Origin: UBA4416 sp046594225
GTDB taxonomy: Bacteria; Bacteroidota; Bacteroidia; B-17B0; Aurantibacillaceae
NCBI GenBank assembly: GCA_046594225.1
Contig: JBKJPW010000106.1
Span: 1-55,267, forward strand
DNA length: 55,267 nucleotides
Direction: 5' to 3'
Shown: positions 1-8,573 of the stretch, one piece after another
Layout: every line of letters starts with the position of its first letter
Position numbering within the stretch: the first letter of the stretch is position 1
The notes under the pieces: generated by a model
The model's database searches: none
Told to the model about the DNA's origin: nothing
What the model saw: only the letters and a program-made list of their open reading frames with translations
Made by a program: the position numbers and the translations under genes

Positions 1-12
1 TAGTTGTTCAAA

Positions 13-1089
13 TTATTTAATTTTTATATTGAATTTTTTTTGTGCAGTAACAACTGCTTGATGTAATTTTTTCTCTAATAATTTTTTTGGAGGAAGTGCG
101 GTTAAATACTCTGCTACCTTAATATTACTTTTCTCGAGTTGTAATAATTCAATGTGTTCATCTGATTTTTCAGCACATAGTATTAATCCAATAGGTGTAT
201 TTTCGCCTTCTCTTACTTCATTTTTCTCTAACCATCGTAAATATAATTCCATTTGACCTTTGTACGAGGCTTTGAATTTACCTAGTTTTAAATCAATAGC
301 AATTAGTCTTTTTAATCCTCTATGATAAAATAATAAATCAATATGATAATCTTCTGAATCAATTATGATTCTTTTTTGTCTTGCTATAAATGCAAAATCG
401 GAACCTAATTCGATAATAAATTTCTGAAGATAATTTAGGATACTACTTTCTAAATCTTTTTCGCTATACGTATCTTTTAATCCTAAAAAATCTAATAAGT
501 ATGGGTCTTTAAAAACTAGTTCGGTATTTGTGATTTCTTTATTACCACTATGCTTTATTAGTTCTTGTTTTATTAAGGCTTTCGGCTTTTTTGAAATAGC
601 AGTTCGTTGAAATAACATACTATTTATTCTTTCGCGAAGTTGCCTAACACCCCATTTTTCAATAGATGAAATTTGTTCGTAAAACGAACGCTCAGTAGAA
701 TCTTTTATAATTAAAAACTCTATGATGTGACTCCAACTGAATTGTTGCGACAGTGTCGCAACTTTTTGGTTTGTTGTGTAATACCTAGCAAATACAAGCA
801 TCCTAGTTAATGCTGATTTTGTATATCCCTGCCCATATTCTTGTGTCAATTGTTGCGACAGTGTCGCAACAATTTGACTTCCGTATTCTGCGCGTTTATT
901 TTTTAGGGTTTCTTCTAGGATACGTTTACCAATATGCCAGTTAAGAACTACTAAGTTACTATTTATATTATAAGCAACTTGTACTTTTGTTTTTTCTATT
1001 AAAAGCTTTACATCCTTGAATAAATTTGGCTTAACAACTTTAGGTTTTATAGCTTTGTTTTTTTTTGGTATCGTTTTTATTTTTTTCAT
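13..1089 (-). CDS. DUF1016/YhcG-type PDDEXK nuclease domain protein
   Basis: The protein has the two-part layout of the DUF1016 (YhcG) family: an N-terminal helical domain with a conserved segment around NWHIGKRI, and a C-terminal PDDEXK-like nuclease fold. The C-terminal part shows a DFAFIARQKRI stretch, then HIDLLFYH and AIDLKLGKF, which supply the D...D-x-K type catalytic residues. Family members are associated with mobile or defence DNA, but the exact role is unsettled. I chose the ATG at 1089 (358 aa). The frame is also open from a TTG at 1122, which would overlap the preceding gene by 17 bp. Two in-frame copies of a 19-bp palindrome encode VATLSQQ twice, 36 codons apart. The gene follows the SpoIIE-type phosphatase gene on the same strand and may be co-transcribed with it. 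Family assignment is firm; function is inferred. Confidence 0.85.
   Translation of the reverse strand: MKKIKTIPKKNKAIKPKVVKPNLFKDVKLLIEKTKVQVAYNINSNLVVLNWHIGKRILEETLKNKRAEYGSQIVATLSQQLTQEYGQGYTKSALTRMLVFARYYTTNQKVATLSQQFSWSHIIEFLIIKDSTERSFYEQISSIEKWGVRQLRERINSMLFQRTAISKKPKALIKQELIKHSGNKEITNTELVFKDPYLLDFLGLKDTYSEKDLESSILNYLQKFIIELGSDFAFIARQKRIIIDSEDYHIDLLFYHRGLKRLIAIDLKLGKFKASYKGQMELYLRWLEKNEVREGENTPIGLILCAEKSDEHIELLQLEKSNIKVAEYLTALPPKKLLEKKLHQAVVTAQKKFNIKIK
744..762. repeat. 19-bp palindrome inside the DUF1016 gene, copy 1
   Basis: GTTGCGACA-G-TGTCGCAAC is a perfect 9-bp inverted repeat around one base. It lies in the coding region and encodes part of VATLSQQF. The second copy is exactly 108 bp away, so both copies are read in the same frame. 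Confidence 0.9.
852..870. repeat. 19-bp palindrome inside the DUF1016 gene, copy 2
   Basis: This is the identical GTTGCGACA-G-TGTCGCAAC. The symmetry extends outward a few more bases on both sides (AATT/AATT). It encodes the VATLSQQL segment. Confidence 0.9.
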
Positions 1090-1105
1090 AGATGCAAACT
1101 CATGA

Positions 1106-3355
1106 TTAAAATTTAATGCCAATAATTAAAATATCATCAACCTGTTCAGTACTGCCTTTCCATGTTTCGATGGCATCGTTTAGTTTATCATGTTGTTCCT
1201 TAAGCGACAATTGCGCAATGTTAACGAAGAGCTCACGCATTTGTTTATACATAAACTTCTTTCCTTTGGTACCACCAAACTGGTCGGCATAACCATCTGT
1301 AAATGTATAGATCAATGAACCCGGCTTTAATTTATATTCGCCAGCAGTAAATGGTTTATATATGCCATCATGCGTTACGCCAACAGGCATTTTATCTGCT
1401 TTCAGTTCTACAAACTCATAAGTGTTATTTTCTGTTGGTTCTAAAATCACAATAGGATTGTTGGCAGCTGCATACTCTAATGTATTGGTATCATAATTTA
1501 TTTTGCAGATCACGGCATCCATACCATCTTTTCGTTCCGAATTCTCACTGGTCTTAAAATTACTAACGATCTTATCCCGCACTAAATTAAAGATATGATT
1601 TGGTTTGGTGATGCGCTGTTCTTTAACTACTTCATTTAAATAACTGATGCATAATAAACTCATAAATGCTCCCGGTACACCATGCCCCGTACAATCTGAA
1701 GTAGTTAATATAAAACTGTTTTCCTGTTCGGGTTTGTAAGCCCAGAAAAAATCGCCGCTTACAATGTCTTTCGGTTTATATAAAATGAAATAATCTTTGG
1801 GAGTGCCAACTTTTTTTAAATTGTCATCTAATAACTTATCAGAAGCCATTAAGGTGTGTTGTATCTTTTGGGCATAATTAATACTATCTGTAATTTCTTT
1901 ATTCTTTTCTTCTATTTCGTGTTTCTGGATAGTGATCTCATGCGTTCGCTCTTTTACTTGTATTTCCAGGTTATCTTTTTGAGAAGCTAAAATACTTTGC
2001 TTTTCTTTTTCCTGCGCTATACTTTTTTCTGAAAGGCTCTCTACTTCATCCAGTTTATTTTTTAAATGTTTATTAGTAAGAGCAAATTCTCTGGCCAGGT
2101 AGATACTCATCGATAAGGGAATACTAATGATGCACAAAACAACCAATAGAATAGAAAACACACTAGAATTGTCATCTAATGCAAGGTCAAAATCGTTTTC
2201 CACAAAGGCTAGTATGAGTAACGTAACTACAAATAAAAAGAACACAATAACACCTGTTCCAATGATCGATGCGCCTGATTTTTTTTGAATTACAGCCACA
2301 ATAATAGTTCTTACTGATTCGATAGCGGTAAATAAAATAAACGCAAATAATATAGATCCGTATATTCCGTTCAATAGGTCGTTATAATTTGATAACCAGC
2401 ATAGAATAGCTAAACATATTTCTATTGTAAAAAGTAGTTTGGCATGTGGTGGTTTAAATAACGAATATAAACAGGCAACGATGCTTGGCAATAGAAATAT
2501 GGTTGGAACAATATAATAATATTGAATTTTAAGTAGGAGGGAAGGGTCGTTTGCATTGAACAAGGCGTAGGGAGAAATGATCATTATTGAAAAAAGAAAA
2601 ACAAAAATGGAGTAGTATAAATTTTGTTTTTGCTTGCGATAAAAGAGAAATAATAGAAAATGGACAATACTTAGAGTCATGAAAAAACCAAAGAGTAAAA
2701 CCATTACGGATAAAAACACTTGTTCTATTACCTGCTTAGTAAATAACTCGTCTGGATTTTGGATAAACTCCAATTCTATACCTGCTTTTTCTTCATGATA
2801 GGCTTCGTAGTATGCGGCGGCAGACGTGTTGGAATAACGGATGGCTAATACGTGAATATTAGTGTCGCTTATCGAGAACATCACCGGAATTTTAGGAATA
2901 AGGGCTTTTTCCTCTTCTTTGTTTTCCGACACTATACCAAAACTACTGATCAGCTTACCGTCCAGGTAAACCTCAGATGCACCATTGTGGATCATTTGAA
3001 TGCCTATCACTTTATTCACATAATCGGAACGTAAAGAAAAATGATTTCTAAACCAACCTATACCTGAAAATAAATTTGCAGGAATGGTATCAAGATCGAG
3101 TTTAATAGAAACTGTTTGCCATGAGCTATCATTGAAAGCCGAATTGGCCCACTGACTGTTATCTCCAGAGTGATAATACCATTTTTTCTGTAAAGGAGTG
3201 TAATGATCTGCCGTATCTTTAATAACGACTTTTGATACTTTTGCTCTCTCTTTAGCGGCCTCGTTCTTGTTTCTTAAAATATTCAGGACATTAAAAAAAA
3301 CAAAAAAGAAACTCGCAATGATGATTCCTATTTTTGCTTTTTTATTTATTTTCAT
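1106..3355 (-). CDS. Membrane-bound SpoIIE/PP2C-type serine phosphatase with 7TM sensor
   Basis: This 749-aa signalling phosphatase has a short N-terminal membrane anchor (about residues 8-28) and a periplasmic jelly-roll-like sensor (about 50-200, with WFRNHFSL and EVYLDGKLISSFG as in sugar-binding-type folds). Seven membrane segments follow (about 205-420, 7TMR-DISM architecture), then a coiled coil (about 425-495) and a SpoIIE/PP2C catalytic domain. The catalytic domain shows GDFFW (534-538) and DCTGHGVPGA (554-563), which carry metal-binding aspartates. In Bacteroidota such proteins act as serine phosphatases that respond to external cues, usually on anti-sigma antagonists or similar partners; the target here is unknown. 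The gene begins 18 bp after the GldA-like gene ends, which suggests an operon. Confidence 0.88.
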   Translation of the reverse strand: MKINKKAKIGIIIASFFFVFFNVLNILRNKNEAAKERAKVSKVVIKDTADHYTPLQKKWYYHSGDNSQWANSAFNDSSWQTVSIKLDLDTIPANLFSGIGWFRNHFSLRSDYVNKVIGIQMIHNGASEVYLDGKLISSFGIVSENKEEEKALIPKIPVMFSISDTNIHVLAIRYSNTSAAAYYEAYHEEKAGIELEFIQNPDELFTKQVIEQVFLSVMVLLFGFFMTLSIVHFLLFLFYRKQKQNLYYSIFVFLFSIMIISPYALFNANDPSLLLKIQYYYIVPTIFLLPSIVACLYSLFKPPHAKLLFTIEICLAILCWLSNYNDLLNGIYGSILFAFILFTAIESVRTIIVAVIQKKSGASIIGTGVIVFFLFVVTLLILAFVENDFDLALDDNSSVFSILLVVLCIISIPLSMSIYLAREFALTNKHLKNKLDEVESLSEKSIAQEKEKQSILASQKDNLEIQVKERTHEITIQKHEIEEKNKEITDSINYAQKIQHTLMASDKLLDDNLKKVGTPKDYFILYKPKDIVSGDFFWAYKPEQENSFILTTSDCTGHGVPGAFMSLLCISYLNEVVKEQRITKPNHIFNLVRDKIVSNFKTSENSERKDGMDAVICKINYDTNTLEYAAANNPIVILEPTENNTYEFVELKADKMPVGVTHDGIYKPFTAGEYKLKPGSLIYTFTDGYADQFGGTKGKKFMYKQMRELFVNIAQLSLKEQHDKLNDAIETWKGSTEQVDDILIIGIKF

Positions 3356-3373
3356 AATGGAATTATAAGGAGC

Positions 3374-4279
3374 TTATTTTTTAGTTAATGCTTTAAACAC
3401 ATCTTCCAGTTTTTGCTCTTCTTTGTTTAGTGTTAAAATACCAATATTATGTTTAACAGCATAGTTAAATAATTCCTTACGCACATCCTTTTCTACATCA
3501 GAAATTATTTTCCAGGTATTACCTTCTATTAAAACTGCATCTTCAACACCAGCAATTGATTTTAAAGAATTAACAGAAACGCTTTTATCGAATTCAACCG
3601 TAATAATTTGTTTAGTCGTATTTTTTTGTAACGTCTCGGTTGTGTCGTTTGCTACAATTTCACCTTTATTGATAATGATTACTCGGTCGCAAACAGCTTC
3701 TACTTCCTGCATAATGTGAGTGCTTAACATCACTGTTTTTTCTTTTCCCAATTTTTTTATTAGTACGCGAATTTCTTCCAATTGATTTGGATCTAATCCT
3801 GTTGTGGGCTCATCCATAATTAATACTTTGGGATCATGAATCATAGCTTGCGCTAAGCCAACACGCTGACGATAACCTTTTGATAAAGCGCCAATTTTTT
3901 TGTTTTGTTCAATCTGTAAACCAGTAGCCTCAATCATTTCCTTTACACGCTCTTTGGCATTTTTAATTTTGTATAGTCCACCAATAAATTCTAAAAACTC
4001 TTTCACATACATATCCAAATACAATGGATTATGTTCTGGTAGATAACCAATTTGTTTTCGCACTTCAATGCTTTGGTTGTTAGTATCAAAACCACATACA
4101 GTAGCTGAACCTTCAGAGGGTGGAATGTAGCAAGTCAAAATTTTCATCATGGTGCTTTTACCAGCGCCATTTGGACCTAAAAAGCCAACAATTTCATTTG
4201 TTCCAATTTCAAAAGATATATTGTTTAGTGCTTTTTGGGCACCGTATAGTTTAGTGATATTATTTACTTTAATGGACAT
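3374..4279 (-). CDS. gldA: GldA-like ABC transporter ATP-binding protein
   Basis: This 301-aa ABC ATPase has a Walker A GPNGAGKS (35-42), signature LSKGYRQR and Walker B LIMDEPTTGLD. Its size, the opening MSIKVNNITKLYG and the C-terminal extension match GldA, the ATPase subunit of the Gld ABC transporter required for gliding motility in Flavobacterium johnsoniae. In that organism it works with the membrane proteins GldF and GldG, which are not in this window. A -7-like box (TATTTTTG on the minus strand, 4298..4305) lies just upstream. GldA homologues also occur in non-gliding Bacteroidota, so gliding cannot be concluded. Confidence 0.8.
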   Translation of the reverse strand: MSIKVNNITKLYGAQKALNNISFEIGTNEIVGFLGPNGAGKSTMMKILTCYIPPSEGSATVCGFDTNNQSIEVRKQIGYLPEHNPLYLDMYVKEFLEFIGGLYKIKNAKERVKEMIEATGLQIEQNKKIGALSKGYRQRVGLAQAMIHDPKVLIMDEPTTGLDPNQLEEIRVLIKKLGKEKTVMLSTHIMQEVEAVCDRVIIINKGEIVANDTTETLQKNTTKQIITVEFDKSVSVNSLKSIAGVEDAVLIEGNTWKIISDVEKDVRKELFNYAVKHNIGILTLNKEEQKLEDVFKALTKK

Positions 4280-4335
4280 AGTGGTATGTTTCTATCTCAA
4301 AAATACTGTTTTTTTGTTACATTTTAACTAGGATT

Positions 4336-4548
4336 ATGGAACGCAGATGACGCAGATGGTTATGATTAAATAAGATAAAATTGGGTAATGATTGATGAAA
4401 GTAAAAAATCATATAGAATCATAGGTAATGTGTCACGCCAAGGTTTGATCAGCATTCTATGGCTCTAAAAAATGAAAATTAGAGGGAGTAGATAATTATT
4501 GAAAAAATCATATAAAATCATAAGCAATCAGTGTCATCAGCGTTCTAT
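4336..4548. repeat. Interspersed repeat with GGAACGCAGATGACGCAGAT-type ends, copy 1
   Basis: The left end reads ATGGAACGCAGATGACGCAG and the right end, ATCAGTGTCATCAGCGTTCT, is its imperfect reverse complement. The tail motif (AAAAAATCATATxxAATCATA...TCAGC(A/G)TTCTAT) appears twice, near 4408-4463 and 4504-4548, as if one end was duplicated. No ORF is visible. The related element at 29886..30002 shares both ends. It fills most of the 286-bp gap between gldA and rsgA. Confidence 0.75.
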
Positions 4549-4565
4549 TTGTTACCTTTACCGAA

Positions 4566-5501
4566 ATGACAGGCTTAGTTGTAAAATCTACTGGAAGTTG
4601 GTACGCCGTTCGCATTGAAGGCGGCGAGGTAATAGAATGTCGTTTAAAAGGCAAAATACGTCTTGATGACCGAAAAACAACAAATCCTGTTGCTGTTGGA
4701 GATATAGTAGATATTGATAGAGATAAAGATGGCAGTAATCAAATTACTGGGATTCACCCACGTAAAAATTACATTATTCGTAAATCTATTAACTTGTCTA
4801 AACAAGCGCATATTATTGCCAGTAACTTAGATCAAGCCATTTTAGTAGCTACGTTGGTTGCTCCAAGAACTTCTTTAGGATTTATTGATCGATTTTTGGT
4901 TACAGCCGAAGCGTATGAAATTCCTGCTAAAATTATTTTCAATAAAAAAGATGTATTGGATGAGGAAATGCTAGACTTACAAAACGATATCATTAAACTA
5001 TATACTGATATTGGATACGAATGCTATTTGGTTTCTTCTTTTGATAAACAGGACATTGAATTTATCAAAACACTTTTAAAAGATAAAATTACTTTAATGT
5101 CTGGTCATAGTGGAGTAGGAAAGAGCACTTTAGTAAATGCTATTGATACAAAATTAGATTTAAAGATTGGGGATATTTCGGAAGCTCATTTAAAAGGAAT
5201 GCACACGACTACTTTTGCAGAATTGTTTCCTTTATCTTTTGGCGGTGATATAATTGATTCGCCTGGGATTAAAGAATTAGGCTTGGTAGAAATGAAAAAA
5301 GAAGAGGTTGCACATTATTTTCCTGAGATGATGAAACGAATGAACGATTGTAAATTTAATAACTGCCTACATGTAAATGAGCCCGGTTGTGCTATTTTAA
5401 AAGCAGTAGATGCTGGAGATATTTCACAGGAACGTTATCAAAGTTACCTCGGTATTTTAAATGGAGAGGAAATGGATTGGAAAGAATGGGAAATTAGGTA
5501 A
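4566..5501 (+). CDS. rsgA: Ribosome small subunit-dependent GTPase A
   Basis: RsgA (YjeQ/YloQ) is a circularly permuted GTPase that checks late maturation of the 30S ribosomal subunit. All expected parts are present: an N-terminal OB fold (about 1-70), then the GTPase motifs in permuted order with G4 NKKD (126-129), G1 GHSGVGKST (180-188) and G3 DSPG (231-234). A C-terminal zinc site follows, with C262, C267, H269 and C275. The 311-aa length is normal. The gene stands alone on the plus strand and converges with the OmpA gene, leaving only 5 bp between stop codons and no room for a classical terminator. Confidence 0.97.
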   Translation: MTGLVVKSTGSWYAVRIEGGEVIECRLKGKIRLDDRKTTNPVAVGDIVDIDRDKDGSNQITGIHPRKNYIIRKSINLSKQAHIIASNLDQAILVATLVAPRTSLGFIDRFLVTAEAYEIPAKIIFNKKDVLDEEMLDLQNDIIKLYTDIGYECYLVSSFDKQDIEFIKTLLKDKITLMSGHSGVGKSTLVNAIDTKLDLKIGDISEAHLKGMHTTTFAELFPLSFGGDIIDSPGIKELGLVEMKKEEVAHYFPEMMKRMNDCKFNNCLHVNEPGCAILKAVDAGDISQERYQSYLGILNGEEMDWKEWEIR

Positions 5502-5506
5502 AAAAC

Positions 5507-7570
5507 TTATTTTGTTTTCACTTCCTTAATTAAAGTACTTTCTTGCATTACCCTAAAGGCAGTTCTTCTATTTTTTTGATGAGCTGCTTCAAACTCTTCA
5601 CTTTTAGGAACCATTGTAGCTATTCGATCATCACTAATTAATGGCTTTGTTTCGCCGTATCCCGTTGGCAATAATCTATCTTTATCAATTCCTTTGCTTA
5701 ATAAATAATCTACACATGATTGTGCACGCGCTTGAGATAATTTTAAATTTAATTTATCACTACCTCTTGTATCTGTATGCGCATTAATTTCAATACTAAA
5801 GTTGTCATTTAAAATTAAGTAGTCATAAATTTTGTCTAAAATTTCTTTTGATTTTGGTCTTAAGGTTGCTTTATTTAAATCATACTCAATACCTTCAATA
5901 ACTACATCCTCCTGAGGAATTACGCTTAATGTAAAATCCTGAACAATATGTGTAGTTTCTGTTAACCCTTTAGTGGTAGCACTAGCAGAGCTTGCCTGAT
6001 ATCCTTTTTTTTGTGCTTTTAAAAAGAATTGCTTATTTTCTTTTAACGGAGTCGTGTAAAAACCTTTATCATCTGTTATTACAAACAATGGATCATCATC
6101 GCCACTTACATCTTTAATTGTTATCAAAGCACTTGGAATTGGCTCAAAAGTGTCATAGTCATATACAACACCGCTTATATCAAAAAAGATAGGCTCATTT
6201 TCAAACTCATAAATATCATAACAGTTTCCGCCTTCACAATCTTCTCTATCACTTGCAAAGTAACCTTTAGTTTGAATCCTATCTAAAATAAAATAGGCAT
6301 CATCTTTACTAGAGTTGATGGGACTTCCTAAATTTTTTGGAACAGCATAAATTGAGTCGTCTGTATTTAATGCGCTTTTAAACACATCTAATCCTCCAAG
6401 CCCTGTATGCGCTGTTGAACTAAAAAATAAAGTATTAGAAATGCTATGATAAAAAGGAGTTGATTCATCACCTGAGGTATTAATAATTGGGCCTAAATTT
6501 TTTGCTTCTCCAGTTAAACCTTGCTCATCAATATTACAAACATATAAGTCAAATCCGCCTTGTCCACCTGGTTTATTTGATGAGAAAAACAATTTAGTGC
6601 CGTCAAAGGAGATATAGGGTTGTATAGATTTGTAGCCAACTTTATTTACTGTTTCACTTAACTTATAGGATTCATAAAATAAACCATCTTTCATTTTAGC
6701 CATATATATAAATGCTTCATTACGATTGGCATCACTCCAACGGGTAAAAAACATAATATCATCAGATGAAATAACATTAGAGCCTTCATGCAGTCCTGTG
6801 TTTACCGGTCTGCCAAAATTTACTGGTTTCATCCAACCAGTATCTTTTAGTTCAGTATAGTATAAGTCGCATAAATATTTTGAATCTTGTTTTTCAGGAT
6901 TTAATAATACGCCACCTTTTCTGGCACTGGTAAATAAGAGCTTTGTTGAACTATTCCAATACATTGGAGCAAAGTTGGAAGTGCCTACATTAAATGTAGT
7001 GGTATCCATCTTTTTAACGATGATTAATTTTTTATTGCTATTTGTGTCTAAGGCAAAAAAACAAGAGCTAATGCTTTTTTGATAGATTTTTTTAAGGGAA
7101 TCATTTTTAGATGTTTCCATTAAGTTTTCTAAAATTGCCATCGAGGCATCATAACGCTTTATTTGCATTAAAGATAAGGCATAAGCATATTTATCGTCGG
7201 GGTAAGATCCATTATCTATTACTTTTTTGTAATAAGTAACGGCTTTGTTATAATCAAAATTTAAACGATACGAAGAAGCTAATTGATGGGTAACATAATC
7301 TGATTTACTGATTTCTTTTTTTTGTATCGATTTCTTTATAGTATCTGGCTTAAAGTCTTTTGTTTTTAAATTAACTATTTGAACTTCATAAGGCAAAACA
7401 AGTTCGGCTAATACAGTTGTATCGTCTAATACTTTAGTGTAATAACTAATAGCGGTAGTATAATCTTTTTTTACAAAAGCTTCATCGGCATATTTCAACC
7501 AAAGTTTTTTTGATTGACCAAACACCTGAACTGTTGCAAGAAGAATAGTAGCTAGTAATAATTTTCTCAT
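5507..7570 (-). CDS. PorE-like OmpA-family protein with TPR, PD40 and carboxypeptidase-regulatory domains
   Basis: This 687-aa secreted protein begins with a signal peptide (to about residue 18). It then has TPR-like helices (about 25-160) and WD40/PD40 beta-propeller blades with repeated LFFSS..GG.DLY motifs (about 200-460). A carboxypeptidase-regulatory-like domain (ISGVVYDYDTFEPIPSA, about 470-550) and a C-terminal OmpA/MotB peptidoglycan-binding domain (EINAHTDTRG, LSQARAQSCVDYLL) complete it. This order matches PorE of the T9SS, which links PorP-type outer membrane proteins to the cell wall. It is the last gene of the adhesin operon, 6 bp after PorP/SprF 2, so it probably anchors this specific apparatus. 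Many PorE-like paralogues exist per genome, so I give no symbol. Confidence 0.88.
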   Translation of the reverse strand: MRKLLLATILLATVQVFGQSKKLWLKYADEAFVKKDYTTAISYYTKVLDDTTVLAELVLPYEVQIVNLKTKDFKPDTIKKSIQKKEISKSDYVTHQLASSYRLNFDYNKAVTYYKKVIDNGSYPDDKYAYALSLMQIKRYDASMAILENLMETSKNDSLKKIYQKSISSCFFALDTNSNKKLIIVKKMDTTTFNVGTSNFAPMYWNSSTKLLFTSARKGGVLLNPEKQDSKYLCDLYYTELKDTGWMKPVNFGRPVNTGLHEGSNVISSDDIMFFTRWSDANRNEAFIYMAKMKDGLFYESYKLSETVNKVGYKSIQPYISFDGTKLFFSSNKPGGQGGFDLYVCNIDEQGLTGEAKNLGPIINTSGDESTPFYHSISNTLFFSSTAHTGLGGLDVFKSALNTDDSIYAVPKNLGSPINSSKDDAYFILDRIQTKGYFASDREDCEGGNCYDIYEFENEPIFFDISGVVYDYDTFEPIPSALITIKDVSGDDDPLFVITDDKGFYTTPLKENKQFFLKAQKKGYQASSASATTKGLTETTHIVQDFTLSVIPQEDVVIEGIEYDLNKATLRPKSKEILDKIYDYLILNDNFSIEINAHTDTRGSDKLNLKLSQARAQSCVDYLLSKGIDKDRLLPTGYGETKPLISDDRIATMVPKSEEFEAAHQKNRRTAFRVMQESTLIKEVKTK

Positions 7571-7576
7571 AAACTT

Positions 7577-8572
7577 TTATAATCTTGGACAGTGACGGGC
7601 TTCTTTTTTGTTAGATTTTTTACCTAAATAGGTGAATGATATTTCAAATGCTCCACGATATTTTGAGACATCTTTTAAAGAAGAAGTATTGGCATCATAT
7701 CCTATTTTTGCAATATAATTGTTTTTGCGAGCTCCTACATAAAACACGGCAGCATCCTTATTTCTATAGTTTAATCCAGCTAATACATAAAACTCTTGTT
7801 CTTTAAAAAAGTAACCCATATCAATAGAATACAATTGCTCTGTGGCATTTTTTTGCATCATGATTAATACTTTTGGCAACACATAAAATAACTCAGTTAC
7901 ATTAATTCTTAAACCAGCATGTATATAATGCCTAATAGGTAATTTATTACTGCCCGAATAATATGTTTCTTTTTGGTTAGTTAAGTTAAATGCCGAATAA
8001 CCAAAAAATGGGTTTAAACGAGTTTGCTGTTTAGCATTAAAATACATGAAGCCAGCATTTATTTGTTCTGTAATAAATGATTGTCTGTTGTAAGTTTCGC
8101 CAGATGCTAATGATTTATTAAAATATCCGCCATCAGTGGTTGTGTATTGATTATTGAATGTGTATAAACCAGCTTCAATTGTTTTTTGTGTAGCACCTGC
8201 CTGAATACCAAATGATAAATTGTGAAATTTGTTTTTATCTAAAGGCACAGCGTATGAAACAGAAAATAAACCTTGTAATACATTGTAATTACCAACGCCT
8301 GCTCTCATATTCATAATCTGGCCACCAAATCCCCATTTTCCTTTTGGCGCATCTAAACTTATTAAAGCCGTATTATATGGTTTAAACGCTACCGAACGCC
8401 ACTGATTTCTGTATTGAGCATGTAATCTAAAATTTGCATCTACAACACCAGTTAGTGCAGGATTTAAAAATAAAGGTCCTGCATCATACATTGATAAATG
8501 AAAGTCCTGTGCTTTTATAGCTTGGCTAGATAAAAGCAAAATACTATATAATATTAAAAATGTTTTTTTCAT
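7577..8572 (-). CDS. PorP/SprF family outer membrane protein 2
   Basis: This 331-aa protein has a signal peptide (cleavage near KAQD) and the PorP/SprF opening: DFHLSMYD...FLNPALTG, then YRNQW. The remainder looks like a beta-barrel. Family members assist T9SS export or surface attachment of large CHU_C cargo, the best-known case being SprF for the adhesin SprB. The start codon lies 1 bp after the end of adhesin 2, so the two are presumably translated as a pair. It differs clearly from PorP/SprF 1, which argues against a recent duplication of the whole adhesin-plus-partner pair. Confidence 0.93.
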   Translation of the reverse strand: MKKTFLILYSILLLSSQAIKAQDFHLSMYDAGPLFLNPALTGVVDANFRLHAQYRNQWRSVAFKPYNTALISLDAPKGKWGFGGQIMNMRAGVGNYNVLQGLFSVSYAVPLDKNKFHNLSFGIQAGATQKTIEAGLYTFNNQYTTTDGGYFNKSLASGETYNRQSFITEQINAGFMYFNAKQQTRLNPFFGYSAFNLTNQKETYYSGSNKLPIRHYIHAGLRINVTELFYVLPKVLIMMQKNATEQLYSIDMGYFFKEQEFYVLAGLNYRNKDAAVFYVGARKNNYIAKIGYDANTSSLKDVSKYRGAFEISFTYLGKKSNKKEARHCPRL

Positions 8573-8573
8573 C

